This document shows, one piece after another, positions 12,354 to 25,500 of a DNA stretch of 64,000 bases (position 1 is the stretch's first letter; each line of letters begins with the position of its first letter). The stretch is taken from positions 434,001-498,000 of the forward strand of contig NW_002476226.1 in assembly GCF_000189635.1 (NCBI RefSeq), written 5' to 3'. The notes beneath the pieces are model-generated. The model did not search any database and had not been told where the DNA came from. It saw only the letters and a list, made by a program, of their open reading frames with translations. This stretch comes from Tetrahymena thermophila SB210 (Eukaryota; Ciliophora; Oligohymenophorea; Hymenostomatida; Tetrahymenidae). Position numbers and translations under genes: made by a program.

Positions 12354-15300
12354 TCATTTTTAAACGACTAATGAAGTAATAGAATGCAAAATTTCAATAC
12401 CATGTAAGGAGCGAATAACTTCTAAATTTTATTAATTTTTAGCTAACTTTGCTAAGAAAATAGCGGCATTTTTTCTTAGATTTCCTGTCTTTTCTTTGCA
12501 AACTGTTATTAGGCGAGGAATTGTTTCCTTATATTCAATTAATAAATCTGGAACGAATTCATTTATATATGAAGCCAAATTGCAAGAGTTGCAAAACTTT
12601 GTCTCCTCATCTTGGTTCATGTATTTTTTGAGGATTTTACTTAAATTTTTAAAATCAACTTTTTTGCTGTCCTTCAAAATAGCCACTTGAGAGGGGTTTG
12701 TTGTAATATTAGCATACAAACGGATGAGATGACCTGCAAACTTTTCATTTTCAAACATATCCTATAGTTCAAATAGTCTTTCAGCTAGTTTACTGTCTGT
12801 GTAATCGAGCTTTGCCAATATTTGCAGAGATCTATTGTAAACTTCAAAATATTGCTAGTTTCTCCAATTAAGCTTGAAAAACCTACCTATAATTATTAAA
12901 TCAGTACAGAGTCTCTTAAGAATCACTTGCATTTAAGGAGTAGCTTAAAAGCTGATGTTAACTAAAAGAGCCAAGGCAGCTTCTGCAGACTTAAGATATT
13001 TTGGGTTTTAAGCTAAATCATAATAAGTTATTCTCATAATGACTGTCTCAAGCACTTGAGTGTACTTATCTTAGCTAAATAATAATCTGACAGATTCTTC
13101 AGTCAACAAATTTGCTATTAAATTGTAACAGTTTTCTCTTAAAGACTCAAAACTAAACTTCTTTTTTTCATTCTACATAATATCTTTTATTTATAAAATA
13201 TTTTAATTAAAAAATGGTATAAAAATTTTGATTACTATTCAAGTCATTTAAAATCTTGTTTAAGTCTGTGATTAAATTTTTTTTAACAGTTGTCTAGCCA
13301 TAGCACATATTAGATACAAAGATTAAGTAATTTGAGGTGATATAAGGTTCCTTTTGATAAATTTTAACTAAAGGTTCCCACATATTTTTGACGAATTCAA
13401 TTGTCTTTTTGTCAGATGATAGCTTATTCCTAGTTTGCTCTAGAGTAGACAGTGTATTAAGTACTTCAAATGCATCTTCGATTTCGCTATAATTACCAGA
13501 AGCCTAATTTTAGTTTTCACTCAATAATTCCTAAACACGAGACTATATCAACAAATGGCATTCATTTTTTAAAAATTAGGTCTGATATAAAATGTTATCA
13601 TCTATTAATGTGTTAGCTAAGAGATAGCACTGTTTTTTTAGCTTAAGTAAATTTTCAATTCTAGCTGTAGCTTTTTTCTCGAAAAAGTATATTTTTGCTT
13701 CATTATTACGTGCAATATGTTCAACAATTTCTTTTAAATCATCATCGTCAATTTCAGAAGCATCTTTCGCCATAAAATAGTCAACACATTTTTTATAATT
13801 TCTATTTCTATCAACTTTCTATGCTCGTTTTTTTATATCTCCTTCATCTTTATTTTAATTTTCAGTTTAGATATTCTCTTTATTGTTATTTTGTTCAGGC
13901 TAAGATTCAGTTTTTACTTACTTTTGCTCACTCTAACATCCATTTTATTGAGTTTAGTCTATATTTTACTCTTATAATTTTGCTTTTTAATCTAAAGTTT
14001 TATCTTGTTCATCTACTGGCTTTTATTAGAGTTCTACGCTTTCCTTTTAATCTTTAACAACTTCATTTAATTCATGCTAATTTGTTTATTTTTCTGATAA
14101 AGGTACTTTTGCTTATTTTTAATCTGTTCTGTTTTCTACCTTTCTTTCTTCTAGATCTTAGTCTTCTTCATCTTCATCTTCATTTTCCTATTTTTTATTT
14201 TCAGCATTTTGTACTTCAGCTTGATTCTTTTATTGATTCTCTGACTAAGGGTTGAGGACTTCAAATTCATGCTTTGGTAACAGTTTTGAGGCTTACTCTT
14301 TATGCTTTTAGATAAACTCTAATTCAGTCTTTAAATCAAGTGCAGCCTTATCGTTTGGGTATAATTTTAGAGCTTCTAAAATATCATCTAAAGCTTATTT
14401 GTAATCCTTTTTTTCTTTTCTTGCATAGCTTCTTCTTAAGAAAGCCTATTTGATAATTAAAATATAACAATATAAAATAGGTTGATAAAAATTGAATTAC
14501 TTTAAATGCACTATCTCTTGATTTGGTGTACCCTTCTTCGAAGCATTCGCAGTAATCTAAAATACGAGTGCAATCTTCAATAGCTTTAGAGTATTTTTTT
14601 AGCTTAATATATGCTAAAGCTCTATTAGTCCAAAGAGCTTTTATATCTTTCATGCTATCTAAGCCTAAAGAGTACATTTCAACTGCTTACTTATAATCTT
14701 CTTTGGCCATAGCATCGTTACCCTTATTAATAACAATAAGTTAAATTATTTCTAAAACAAACTCTTATGATTACCTTTTATTTATATCCCTCTGCAATAA
14801 TTCTATCATTTGCTCTTTTTTTCTTTCTTTATTCAATATCCATCTCTAAGGCCTTAAAATTTGGATCATCTTTAGGTACAACAGGTTCAGAATTTTCAGG
14901 CTCAGAGTCAGATTCTGATGTATAATAATCCCATTTAGAGTAATTTGTGCTTGTCTTTTTCCAAAGCATTGACTATGTCTTTTTCCAAAGTTCCCACTTC
15001 TTTTTTCTTTCATCTCTTTTTACCTTGTGCTTCTTATAATCATCAACTTTACCTTTTAATTCTTCCATTCTTTAATCATAAGTAATTGTGTCCTTGTTAC
15101 ATCTTATACCTAAATTAAAATTATTTTTAAAACAACAAGAAACTAAAATATATTTATATATTTTTACATTAAGGTGTGGGAAGTTCATACTCCCAAAAAC
15201 AAAATTTGCAAAAACTCAAATAATTATTTTCAACTCCTTTTCCTTTGCGTCCTTATTTCTTTCTTTCGTATTCTTCCATTCTTAATCTCTCCTCTTCCTA

Positions 15301-15465
15301 TTCTTTCTTACGCTTTTCTTCTTCTTTTTTCCTTAATCTTTCTTTCTCTTTACGGTCAAAATCTTCTACTTTGACCTTTCCTTAAGCTAAGTCTTTAATT
15401 TTTTAGCTAGCTAATTCTACTTCAACAAGCCATGCGTCTAAATCGTCTTAATCTTAAATATTCAT
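12354..15465 (-). CDS. TTC12: TTC12-like TPR/armadillo protein, ciliary dynein arm assembly
   Basis: Orthologue of TTC12, a cytoplasmic factor needed to preassemble axonemal dyneins. The N-terminus MNIQDQDDLDAWLVEVELAS matches the short helix that opens TTC12. A basic E/K-rich stretch and KALEMDIEQRKKKRANDRII then lead into the TPR block: KGNDAMAKEDYKQAVEMYSL, ALWTNRALAYIKLKKYSKAI and QALDDILEALKLYPNDKAAL. A long Q/E-rich linker (about 13.8-14.3 kb) separates this from an all-helical armadillo-like C-terminal half. That half ends in NAAIFLAKLAKN and LEVIRSLHGIEILHSI, as in animal TTC12. The frame continues through several TAA/TAG (Gln) codons to TGA 12354-12356. Introns include one within the TPRs near 14.45 kb, one before KGNDAM near 14.75 kb, one near 15.1-15.23 kb and one near 13.2 kb. 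The linker is longer and more glutamine-rich than I would expect in animals. Confidence 0.88.
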
Positions 15466-16198
15466 TTTAGTAAAACTAAATTTTTTTGATTTAATTTTTC
15501 AATTTTTGATTAAAAATTTAACAAATATTTAAAAATTTTTATATAATTTAATTGCATAATATCCAAAAAAATTGAAATAATTTAAAAATAAATAGTCTGA
15601 CAACTATGCTGATTAAATGCAACTTAATTTCAAGTACAAATAATAAAAAATTATAATATTGATAATAAGTGTACCAATTCATCAGCCATTTTCTGTTTAA
15701 TTTAGCTGAATACAATATTTATTAAATTTTTTTATTTAAATGAAATTTAAAAAAGCCTAGTGAAAAATTAAGAATAAATTTTATTATTTTCATAGACAAA
15801 ATTTAAATATTTTAAATTTATAATTTTACTAAGTTTTGATATAATATAATAAAGTAAATTTTAATAATTTTAAATTAAATGAGCTTAAGTTAAGTTCATA
15901 TATTATTTTCTTGTTTAAAAAAGTGATTCATTTTTAAAATATCTATTCGATTTGTTTAAACTTTAATTATATTTATTTAATAAAATAAATTATCTAATTT
16001 ATTAATTTATCAATCTATAATATTGGTTATGAGGAAATATTTTTTACCTATAAAAGTAAAAAATTTATGATGAAATATCAATAATAATAAAGTATTTTAA
16101 AGCAAAAAAAACTCAAGAATTGCAAAATTAAAATTTGAAATAAAATTACAAAATATATTTAAAAATAATTCAAAACGTTAGAAATATTCTATAAAAAA
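15466..16198. other. Intergenic
   Basis: 733 bp upstream of TTC12 and downstream of the next - gene. Uniformly AT-rich; no gene or repeat of note. Confidence 0.5.
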
Positions 16199-17593
16199 TC
16201 ATATTAAAAGTTATTAATTTTCGTTATCATCATCATTTTCGAGATCTTAATTTTAGTTGCTTTAGAGTGGGATTTTTTTCCACATTAAATAATTTTTCCA
16301 TTAGCTAATTTTTTAGTAATTAATGGAAATAATCACAATAATTGCAATCAAAACAGTAAATATCAAAACTATTACAATAGCTTCTTATTGAGCAGTATGT
16401 TAACTTACTTCGAAATGTTTCTACATAAATTTAGAGTTGTTTTAAGAGTTTTATATATTTTATCCTTATTAGTTTTAATTATTTTGGGTTTGGTTAACTT
16501 TATCGACTGAACTGATATTTTGTTGGTTATTAACATTAGCAGATTATTAAGTAGGTAATTCATTTTCAGGGTCTTCATATTTCAAAGCATCTTCTTCTAC
16601 CAGCTCAAGTTAATGTTCTAACTCTTGGTCTTCTTCAGATAATTCTACAGCTTTTAAAATTTCATTACCAAAAACTTCTTCAACTTCTAAGTCTGTTTCA
16701 TCATTATCTAATACCGAATCTGTCAGAGGTAGCTCAAAAATTGTCTCTACATCTTAAATAGCAGAAGGAACCTTAGATCCATCAAATTTATTTAAATAGG
16801 CTTGAAGAATATCTAAACTATCTAAATCTTGTTGTGAATCAATTTATTTTGCTACTGTGTTTTTATATTAGTTTAATTAATTATCTTATACCTACTTTTA
16901 CTATTAAGTATTTGCTTATTATTATTACTAATTTGTAGATTAATTTTAATTCTACTGATACTAGTCTTGAGCATATTAAGCTATATCATTTGCTGAATTC
17001 TAATTAGATTAATTTTATTAATTGCTTTATGCTTATTGATTTTAGTTTTGTGATTAATTTTCATTGCTATAGCTATCAGAATTATAATTTTAATTTTCTT
17101 ATTAATTATTTAATGTGTTCTATTATTGCTCATTTTCATTTGTATCTTCATATCCTTAGTTACTATAATTATCATAGTCTTGTTAATTGCTTAAATTAGA
17201 AGCTCCTGCTTATTAAGACTATGATTGATTATTATTTTAATTATCTGTATTGCTATTAACTTCTTAAGATGTACTCATATTTTATTCTTAATTACCCTAT
17301 TTATTTTCACTATCCTAAATACTGTTGTCAAAATCATTTTATTTTTAACTACTTTAGCTTGAGTTTTGTTAATTTCCTCTTTGATCATTTGAGTTTTAGT
17401 AATTATTATTATCCTCTTAATTTTTATCCTACACAACTTCGTTGTTATTGTAACTTTAATCTTGGGTAGTATTCCATTCTTGTTCGTCTTCTTGTTAACC
17501 AGATATTTAAGACTAAGATTAGTTTACTTTGATGGCTATCAAAGAATTTAAGAGTAAACACAATATTAAACTAAAAAAGATTTTTTTTTGCAT
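16199..17593 (-). CDS. Type I membrane protein with Q/N-rich ectodomain
   Basis: One exon of 465 codons gives 464 residues. It starts with a classical signal peptide (MQKKIFFSLILCLLLNSLIA). About 240 residues follow that are almost entirely Q, N, S, D, E and Y, without long hydrophobic segments. Then comes an acidic region rich in E/D/L (TDLEVEEVFGNEILKAVELS and neighbours) and a second Q/N-rich patch. A single transmembrane helix, EAIVIVLIFTVLIAIIVIIS at about 404-423, precedes a cytoplasmic tail of 41 residues with KNYLMWKKIP and a D/N-rich end. The expected topology is ectodomain outside or luminal, tail in the cytosol. No enzyme or adhesion domain is recognisable. The Q/N-rich part is low-complexity and prion-like in composition, so homology by composition alone would be misleading. 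Confidence 0.8.
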
Positions 17594-18503
17594 TATACTT
17601 GATAAGTGTTTTTACTTTGTTTTTTTGCGAAAAGTTTGATGTTAAAAGAAAAATAGTAAAATAATTAATGAAGAGAAACAAATCTATGTTTAATTAAATG
17701 AAAAACGAATAGTGAAGAAGTAGTTTTTTAATTTTAATTTTTTTTACTTATCAAATTGTTTAAAAAAAAATTATAAAAAATTAAGAAAAACAAGCAATTT
17801 AATAAGCAAATTATCTAAAACATCTTTTACTGAATTTGTTTGTATGTTATTTTGCAATTGTATATTTGTTAAGAAAGCAAAATATTTAAATTGACTATTT
17901 TTATAATTTAAATTGTATTTTAATCTTAATATATTTTTTATCTTCTGAAAAAGTAAACTAAATTAAAATAATTTAAACTTTTTTCTGTTTATATTTATAA
18001 AATTGAATGATTTGCATAATAATTAATTTTCGTTCTGCTTTAAAAATCAAAACATAAAAATTTGCTATAATTATTTATTTGTTATTTTTAGCATTTTTTA
18101 ACAAAATGATGCTAATCTACCAAATTAAATAATTCAAAATAATTTTATTATTTACAAAATTTAACTTAAAAAATGAATAAAATTCAAATTATATGCTTGA
18201 ATTGCATTTTTAAATGAGTATAGACAAATAAATAGATTACAATTTGTTTGTTTTATTATATAGTAAAAACAATATAAAAATAGAATTTCAAAGGTAATAA
18301 ATATTTTACTCAAGAATATTTCTAAATAAACCCGAATATAATTTAATAGAATTAATAATACACAAGAATTTACACTTTTTATGTGACAAAGGTGGTAATA
18401 AGAAACGTTTATTATAAATTATGATATTGATCTTTAAGTAAGCTAAACTTATAAAAGAATAAAATGTGTACAACATAATTGTTTATAAATATCAATTATA
18501 AAT
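17594..18503. other. Intergenic
   Basis: 910 bp of AT-rich sequence between two - genes. It should hold the promoter of the membrane protein and the 3' UTR of the carrier. No feature recognised. Confidence 0.5.
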
Positions 18504-20376
18504 TCAAAATTTAACAAGTCTTGGAAGCGCGAAAGCTTTATATTACTCGTATGCCATAAAGAAAAATACATTCCAGGGTCCAATTCTTAAGAAATAACTT
18601 AAGAATCCTTTATAGAAGGCTCCAAATCCTTCTGTCTTTAATACTTTTAAACCGCATTCTGTTGCAGATTTATATGCTAACGCTCCTTCAGTTGAGACTT
18701 GATTCATAAATCTAGTTTTAATGACATCAACCGGACTACTACATACTGCGCCCATAAAACCTAAATTTAGATTTAATTTTCAAATAATGATTTAATATAA
18801 GGTGTAATTCTTGATGATTTAGATGATGATAAATATTTAAGAATGATGAAGGCATAGAAATATAAAAGATTTTTTATCTTTACATATTCTTCACAAATTA
18901 GAATAAAAAATTTATCAAAATATTTAAAACAATTAATCAAATTTCCGAATCTTATATCTGATAATTGCTGAAAATAATTACTTCGTCACCTTTACATAAA
19001 TATTGAATTACAAAATTTTGCCTTGAATAAAGGGGTTAGGTTTCCAAATAAAATTAGAGAAACATCTTTCAACTTAATCCAACAAAATTTGTGAAGATTT
19101 TATTAATTTTATAATCAGCTCCTTAACTTTTAAAAAAGTTAATTGTTACGTCGATTCTCTCAAAAAAGCAAACAATTATTAGGGATAATGCGCGATATAT
19201 TAATAGTAGTGAAACACTAAATTTTTAATATCGATAAAGTAGAAAATACATATTCATATGAATCTTCTTTAGAAAAATAAAAAAAACTAGCGAATCACTA
19301 AGCGAACAATATCCCTCTTCTTTTATTTTTTTCCTAAAAGCAGTTTTTAGTTTGCAATATGGTTTATAAAGCTTCCAAAATGGGAATGTATTTGTGCAAT
19401 TTTTTTTGATATTATGTTTAGCGTGTTTAAAAATATTTTGCATATTTTTTTAAGTATGGCAAAAAATAAAATAATTATATAATTCATTACCAGCAGCTGT
19501 TGAACCTAAGAAGTGGGTCCAGAGAGAATCGCTTCTTAATTAGCATTGATTAACTAAAAATCCTTTAGCTTAATCGTAACTTGCTAATTCAGCAGCGTTA
19601 ACTACTATTGCTCTGGCGATGTTAACATTGAGCCCTTTTAAAAATCCCATATAGCCATCAGCTTAGAAAGTTTTTTATGCGCAATCTATCAGTCCTTTAT
19701 ACTTTAAACCTTTTATTTTTAGTTTGATTTTTGTATTAGTATACAAATTTAAAATGTTTTAAAAATAGGAAACTTGTAAAAATATATTTTGATGCTTTTT
19801 ACTTCAAGCATACATTTAAAGATATATAAATAGATAGTCCCTTGTAGGAGTTATCAAAAAAATAGTGAAAAAGAAGGACTTCAAAATAAAGAAATCGAAA
19901 GAATTAATTAGATTTCGAAAATTAGTACCTTGCATATCATTGATAAGACGGATTTTGAATACATCCCCTGGTGTACCAACGAGGCATCCAACAGCTCCAG
20001 CAAAGCCACCAGCAGCTAATTTAGTTAAGAATGAGGGGTCAGATTAGAAGTAAGCTCTTTTGATGTTTTCGTAAACCCACATTCTAACGCTAGAATAAGT
20101 GATTTGTCTAAAGAGTGCTGCTGAAAGACCTTTATAGAATCCTCTAAAGCCTGAAGTATTCAAAGTCTTTTTGATGCAATCTCCAAATCCAGTATAAGTT
20201 GGCATTCCTTATTTTCCATTCATTTGCATACGTGTCTTGATGTTATCAAATGCAAAAGTAAGAGTTTCGGCAGTTGAAGCTGCTAAACCTCCTAGAAATC
20301 CTAGAAGAGGTAAAGGAGAAGCTTGTATATAATCTTAAATTGTTGGGATTTTCTACTAAACTTGTGTGGAAGACAT
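18504..20376 (-). CDS. Mitochondrial carrier family (SLC25) transporter
   Basis: Inner-membrane solute carrier of 307 residues in three exons: 19929-20376, 19491-19709 and 18504-18760. These lengths sum to 308 codons. The tripartite layout is clear. Repeat 1 has FAFDNIKTR (about 41-49), repeat 2 GTPGDVFKIR and repeat 3 SSPVDVIKTR, corresponding to the P-x-[DE]-x-x-[KR] signature; each repeat also shows the glycine/aromatic block (GFRGFYKGL, GYMGFLKGL, GFGAFYKGF). Repeat 1 has Ala where the kinked-helix proline normally sits. Overall it looks like the dicarboxylate/oxoglutarate/uncoupling-protein branch, but the substrate cannot be read from sequence by eye. The second intron is unusually long (18761-19490, 730 nt); the first is 219 nt. 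Confidence 0.9.
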
Positions 20377-21349
20377 AATTTTGTGTTTATATAATGTTTT
20401 TTGCTATACTTTTGTGTGAAGAGCTGGTCTCTTAAAATAATAAATAACTTAACTTTAATATGTTATGCCTTGCTAATAATCTCTAAAGATATTCTTAAAG
20501 GAAACATTAAAATTACTTGATCCTTAATTCTAGATTTTTTAATATTATGTTATGAATCAGTATTGATTCCCTATATAACGTATAAACAATATGCTTTATT
20601 AATAATATATTAATATATACTATTTTGTGAGAGTTAAGACTAAGTAATAATTAAATGTGCGCTGAAAAAACAGTCTACTAAGTGAGATTATGTATAATTT
20701 TTAAAAGTTTAAGTGATAGAGTAAATTTTATCTTAGGAGAATTTACCTGAATTGTATTGTAATAAAATAATTGAAGAAAATTCTAAATATCTTGCATATA
20801 ATTAGTCATTTAATTCCATTTTATAATTTCAAATTACAAATATCAAATTTTAATACTCAAATTCTTCACACTTTTAATTTTGGTTGATGTCAATATAAAA
20901 TTATTAATAAAAAATAAACTTTATTAAATTCTTTGATTAATTAGATATTTTTCTAAACTATTTTTTTATAATTAAATTATTTTAATTTAGAAAATGTGAA
21001 ACCTAAACATGAAACAGAAGCAAATAAATTTCTTTTAATCAATTAATAATTAAAATTAATAAAAGTCTTTTAAACCTCACAAAACCAACAATAAATTATA
21101 ATAAATAAATAAATAAAATAACTCATTTTTTTCTATTTTAATTTTATTATTCAAAATATAAATGAAAAACAACATCACTTATTTTAAATTTTTTATTTGG
21201 CTTGGAAGGCCTTATTTTTAATTTTTATTACTTCTCCTTCTACTTAATTAATTGTAGGAATAATAAATTATCTAAAAAAATAATTAAAAGTAAAGAGTCA
21301 TAAATTAGCTTTTTTTCACTTTGACACAAAAACAATTTTTCAGTAAGCA
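20377..21349. promoter_or_regulatory. Divergent intergenic promoter region
   Basis: 973 bp between the carrier start (-) and the EF-hand gene start (+). It contains an AAAT/TAAA microsatellite near 21100-21117. No recognisable promoter motif. Confidence 0.4.
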
Positions 21350-22391
21350 ATGCCTTAAAATACTTCTGTAACTACACCATCAAATAACCAACCTAAATAA
21401 AGTATTGCAGTAGTTTCAATTAAGAAAAGGTAATATTTTATATCTAATAAAGTAGATTGATAAGCAAGGTAATATTTTGTTTTTTTGTAATAGGAATTCA
21501 GGAGTTATGACAGATCCAGAAGTAATAAACGTTCTTAAAGAAATGAAAATAGAAAAGAATGAAATAGAAATTTTAAGAGTTTAATTTCTGAAATTTGATG
21601 ATAAAAATATAGGGGCAATTTAATATTATGAGATAGATGACATATTTTCAAGTAACTAAACACCATTTTTTTTACGCTTTTTTATTTTGCTTTGATTATG
21701 TTTAGCATTTTATAACAATTTTTTTATAAAATAAAATAAAGACTTCGACTTTAAATTTAATTCTAAAGAAATCAAAAAGAGAGTTGGAGCAGAGTGTGAT
21801 AAAAATAAATGGAAAAGAGTCACTTTTCCTCAGCTTTGCTAAATCTTTCTAACAATCTAAAAACAAGAAAAAGATGAGCAAGAATAAGAAGATTTAGAAT
21901 ACAGTAATTAATTACTTCTATTTTAATATATAAAAGCAATCTTGACTTATTAATGAATTTGGTTTATTTATTAATTTGCTTTATAAAATTTATTGAAAAA
22001 AAGTTGACGCATTTGTTGCTATGGGTGGAAACCCAGATAAAACAGGAGTTATTAAAAAGGAAAAGTTAATCGATGTGATCAAAAACGAGTTCGAATTGAC
22101 TATTGATATAGAAGAACTGATTGAAAAGAGTTTGGCAAACTGCGAAGATCTAAACTTTTAAGACTTTTGTTAAATGTTTGAATCGGGTGGTGAAGAAATA
22201 AAATCAAAGGTTTCTCTAATATCAGTATGCTTAACAATTTTATTACAAAATGAATATAAATATATATTTTTTGCTTAATTTAGGAAGTATCAGAGAGAAG
22301 ATAAACAACTACTAATCTTAGCCAATCTAACTTCAATGTAAGATACAAAGATTTTGTAAAATGGGACTAGAAGATGGAAGATAGATTTTGA
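21350..22391 (+). CDS. EF-hand calcium-binding protein, probably axonemal
   Basis: A gene of about five exons starting MPQNTSVTTPSNNQ. The protein has a calmodulin-like arrangement of helix-loop-helix units: FLKFDDKNIGAIQYYEIDDI, a degenerate unit ending in TFPQLCQIFL, then VDAFVAMGGNPDKTGVIKKE leading into KLIDVIKNEFELTIDIEELI, and finally LANCEDLNFQDFCQMF. The third unit keeps the D-x-x-G-x-I core of a calcium loop; the others have lost several acidic positions. The AMGG...DKTG...FELTIDI pattern resembles EF-hand subunits of axonemes, such as outer-arm docking or radial-spoke-type proteins, but I cannot fix which. The C-terminus is a short basic/aromatic tail (YKDFVKWDQKMEDRF) ending at TGA 22389-22391. 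Exact borders of the second and third introns are approximate. Confidence 0.72.
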
Positions 22392-22572
22392 AAGAAAATA
22401 AATAAAGCTGAATTCAGCAAATCAAGATAGACAAATAGATAGATACATGATGTTTCTATTTAATTTTAAAATTAAATAATGTTTGTAATAAATTTAATTC
22501 TATTATATTTATTAAAATAAAAAAGATTTGTATAAAAGATTTCCTTATTAGTATAATATAAAGATCTACTTC

Positions 22573-22598
22573 TATTTATTTATTTATTTATTTATTTT
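22573..22598. repeat. ATTT tetranucleotide microsatellite
   Basis: About six uninterrupted ATTT units just downstream of the EF-hand gene. Confidence 0.85.
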
Positions 22599-25500
22599 TA
22601 ATTCTATGTTTTACTTAAAAAATATAAATAAAAATTTAATTTTATTAAATTGATTTTAATTTTTAAGAGAAAAGAACTTTAAGTTATTATTTTAAAAAAA
22701 ACTACTTAATTAATACAAAAAATATAATTTTGTTTTTTTTTCAAGAGGCTAAATTAATATAAATTTAGTGTAAATCTGCCTTCTGTCTATAATAAACTAA
22801 TCTATCAGAAAAATTAAAGTAAGCGAACAATAAGAATGGTATTAATTGCTTTATTTCTGATTGGTTATATAATTTGTCAGAGATAAAATATAAAAATAAA
22901 TTTTTATTTTTGATAAATTAGTTTTAATTAAAAACAAAACTAAATAAAAACTATTAATTTATAATATAAGCCTATCATTTTTTTTTTATTTATTAAAATC
23001 TGTTTCCCAAAAATATTTGTGGAACAATTACTTTTATATATAAATAAATAGTACTATAAATTAAGAATAACTAAAATCAATTCACTCTTACCATTTTCAT
23101 TGCCAAGAATAGATAAAAAGTATTTATTGACTTATTTTCTAGATCTAACTAGTTTTATTAGGCTAACAACACTTTAGTTAAAATACTCATTTTTAATATA
23201 ACAAAAGTTTTGTAAGTAAATTTTAGGTTATATAATATTTCTAAATAAGTTTTTGCTTCAAAACATTTATTTACACTGTTTATAATCAACCAACAATAAA
23301 TAAATTTTGAACAAAAAAAATTAAATGTAATGAATGTTTTTATTCAATCAAAATTTCACTTCTAATTTGATTTTCTCATTATTTTTAATTGGATATTTGA
23401 ATTTGTGGAGAGGGGAAAATCAAATTAAAAAAATTATTTGTTACATTTACACTGTTTGAATGACTAATCATTTATAAAAATTTTTTTGAGCCTAATCATT
23501 TTAATAAGTTTAATAGTTTTAATCAAATATTAATGAGATAATATTTTTTGTTTACATATAATTATTTATTTATGATCTAAATATTTTATGTATTTTTAAG
23601 TCATAAAGCTATATCATTTAAGTAAAGAGAATTTTTAATTAGTGTAAAAGCTATATTTTGAGAAATCTAAAATACGAAACCTTTGTCTATCTATCAATAT
23701 ATTTTATTTTTCATTTTATGTAATATGAACACAGTAATATTTTCTTCTAAATCAATTGAACAGAATGTATTAAAAAAATTATCAAGAGTTGCTAAAAAAT
23801 TTAATTACAAGTGAAAAAAATTTTTTCTCATAAATTAAATTGTTTTGATTATATATGTAAACCATATAGTTAGTAATAAAGCTTCTTTATACGAGTCTAT
23901 TAACACTCTTTATTGACTATGTATGCAAAGTAATTAAGAATTCAAATGAGGTAAGCAATAAGAATGTCATAAAAGCAATTTTAGATTTTGTTTTAAAATT
24001 GGTGAAAATATGATCTTTTATATAAGTTATCAACAACTCAAAATGAAATAAGTAAAAAAAGGCACAAAACAAAACCTGTGCTTTTTTTACTTCAAATTAT
24101 AGAAACCATAAGCAGCATTAAATGATTTTTTACTTTCAGAAAATATTATTTCATTTTAATTTGCTTTAGCATTTTTTTAATAAAAAAATGTAAATCAAAA
24201 AGAGCAAGAGTTATTAAGCATTTAGGTAGTAAGATTTATTTTTTAAGTAACTTTTTTTAGAAAGTGAGTCTATAACAAAAAGTTAGATTTTAGTATTTTC
24301 AGAATTAAAAAAGTAATAATATGTAATCATACATGTATTTCAGTACTTTTGTTTTACGTCTTACTTTCTATTTTAATTAATCAGCCAACCAATTAATCAA
24401 AGTGAATAAAATATCTATTTAATCAAATAAAAATCCTTACAGACAAATTTTTTTGAGAGTGATTCCAACTATAACTAAGAAATCAAGTATTTTTATTCCT
24501 TCAGTATTTTAATTTTATATACTAAATTTATTTTTTGTATATATCAACTGTAAAAGTGTAATTTCTAATAAAATTTTTTCTTACATCATAAGTCTTTATT
24601 TACTTAAGCTGCTCTATAAAATTTATAATTAAAATTTGTTTGCCATTAAATAGAGATTGTAAATTTTTCTATCGTTAATAGTAAATAGATAATTTTAATT
24701 TAATGCAATTAGATAATTTGTAATTATACTTTTTATTTCAAAAACACATACATGTATAGTTGCTTTTTAAATCTCTTTTTAAACTAAAAACAATAATATC
24801 AATTTAGGAAAGTACTAACTATGAAAGGATATTATATTGTTGATTAGGCTTTCCATGAAATAATATACATTTAATATGTAGGTTGAAAAAGATAAACATT
24901 TTTTAAAAATTTATTGAATTTCATTAACTTTTGGTGTTTATTAAATTTATTATAAATAAATATTTTAGGTTGCACAGTTAATTTTTAATAAAATGTGCAA
25001 ATTAATTAATTATTAATTAATTGTTACAAGTATTTTTTTTACAAGAGCTATGTATGTAGTTGAGCAGAAAATAATTAACTAATTTATTACATTACATAAA
25101 TAATATGTAAACTAGTTTGCTTTTTGAGAAAGTTTTATTTTAAACTTAAATTTTATTTTGTTACTGAAAAAAATATTTCACTGCTCTAGTTAAATTAAGC
25201 GCTCACTTTTTGCTAAAGTGGATAAAGGGGAGTTGTTGTTATAGATTTGTTTTAATAGAAAGATTTGTAAGAAGATATTTTTGATGTTATTCAATTTTTG
25301 TAATTATATTTTTTGCAGTCCAATTCCGATAGCCCTTACAATTCTTTGATATTACAAATCATCTAATTCCAAAATATTGTATTTTAATTTACTTTGAGAG
25401 AGGTGGCTTTAGTCAACAAAAATTAATGATGTTGATTAGAGATTAATTCAATATTTTTTAGTCATAAATAACTTTTGAGATTAAATAAAGAAAAATACCT

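Noticed and set aside
19021-19050. A GGGGTTAG string resembling the ciliate telomere repeat GGGGTT
   Set aside because: Only a single copy, inside an intron; telomeres are long arrays.
21163-21293. A short - frame (IIPTINQVEGEVIKIKNKAF) upstream of the EF-hand gene
   Set aside because: Under 45 codons, and the space upstream is taken by the EF-hand gene start, leaving no room for a full gene without overlap.
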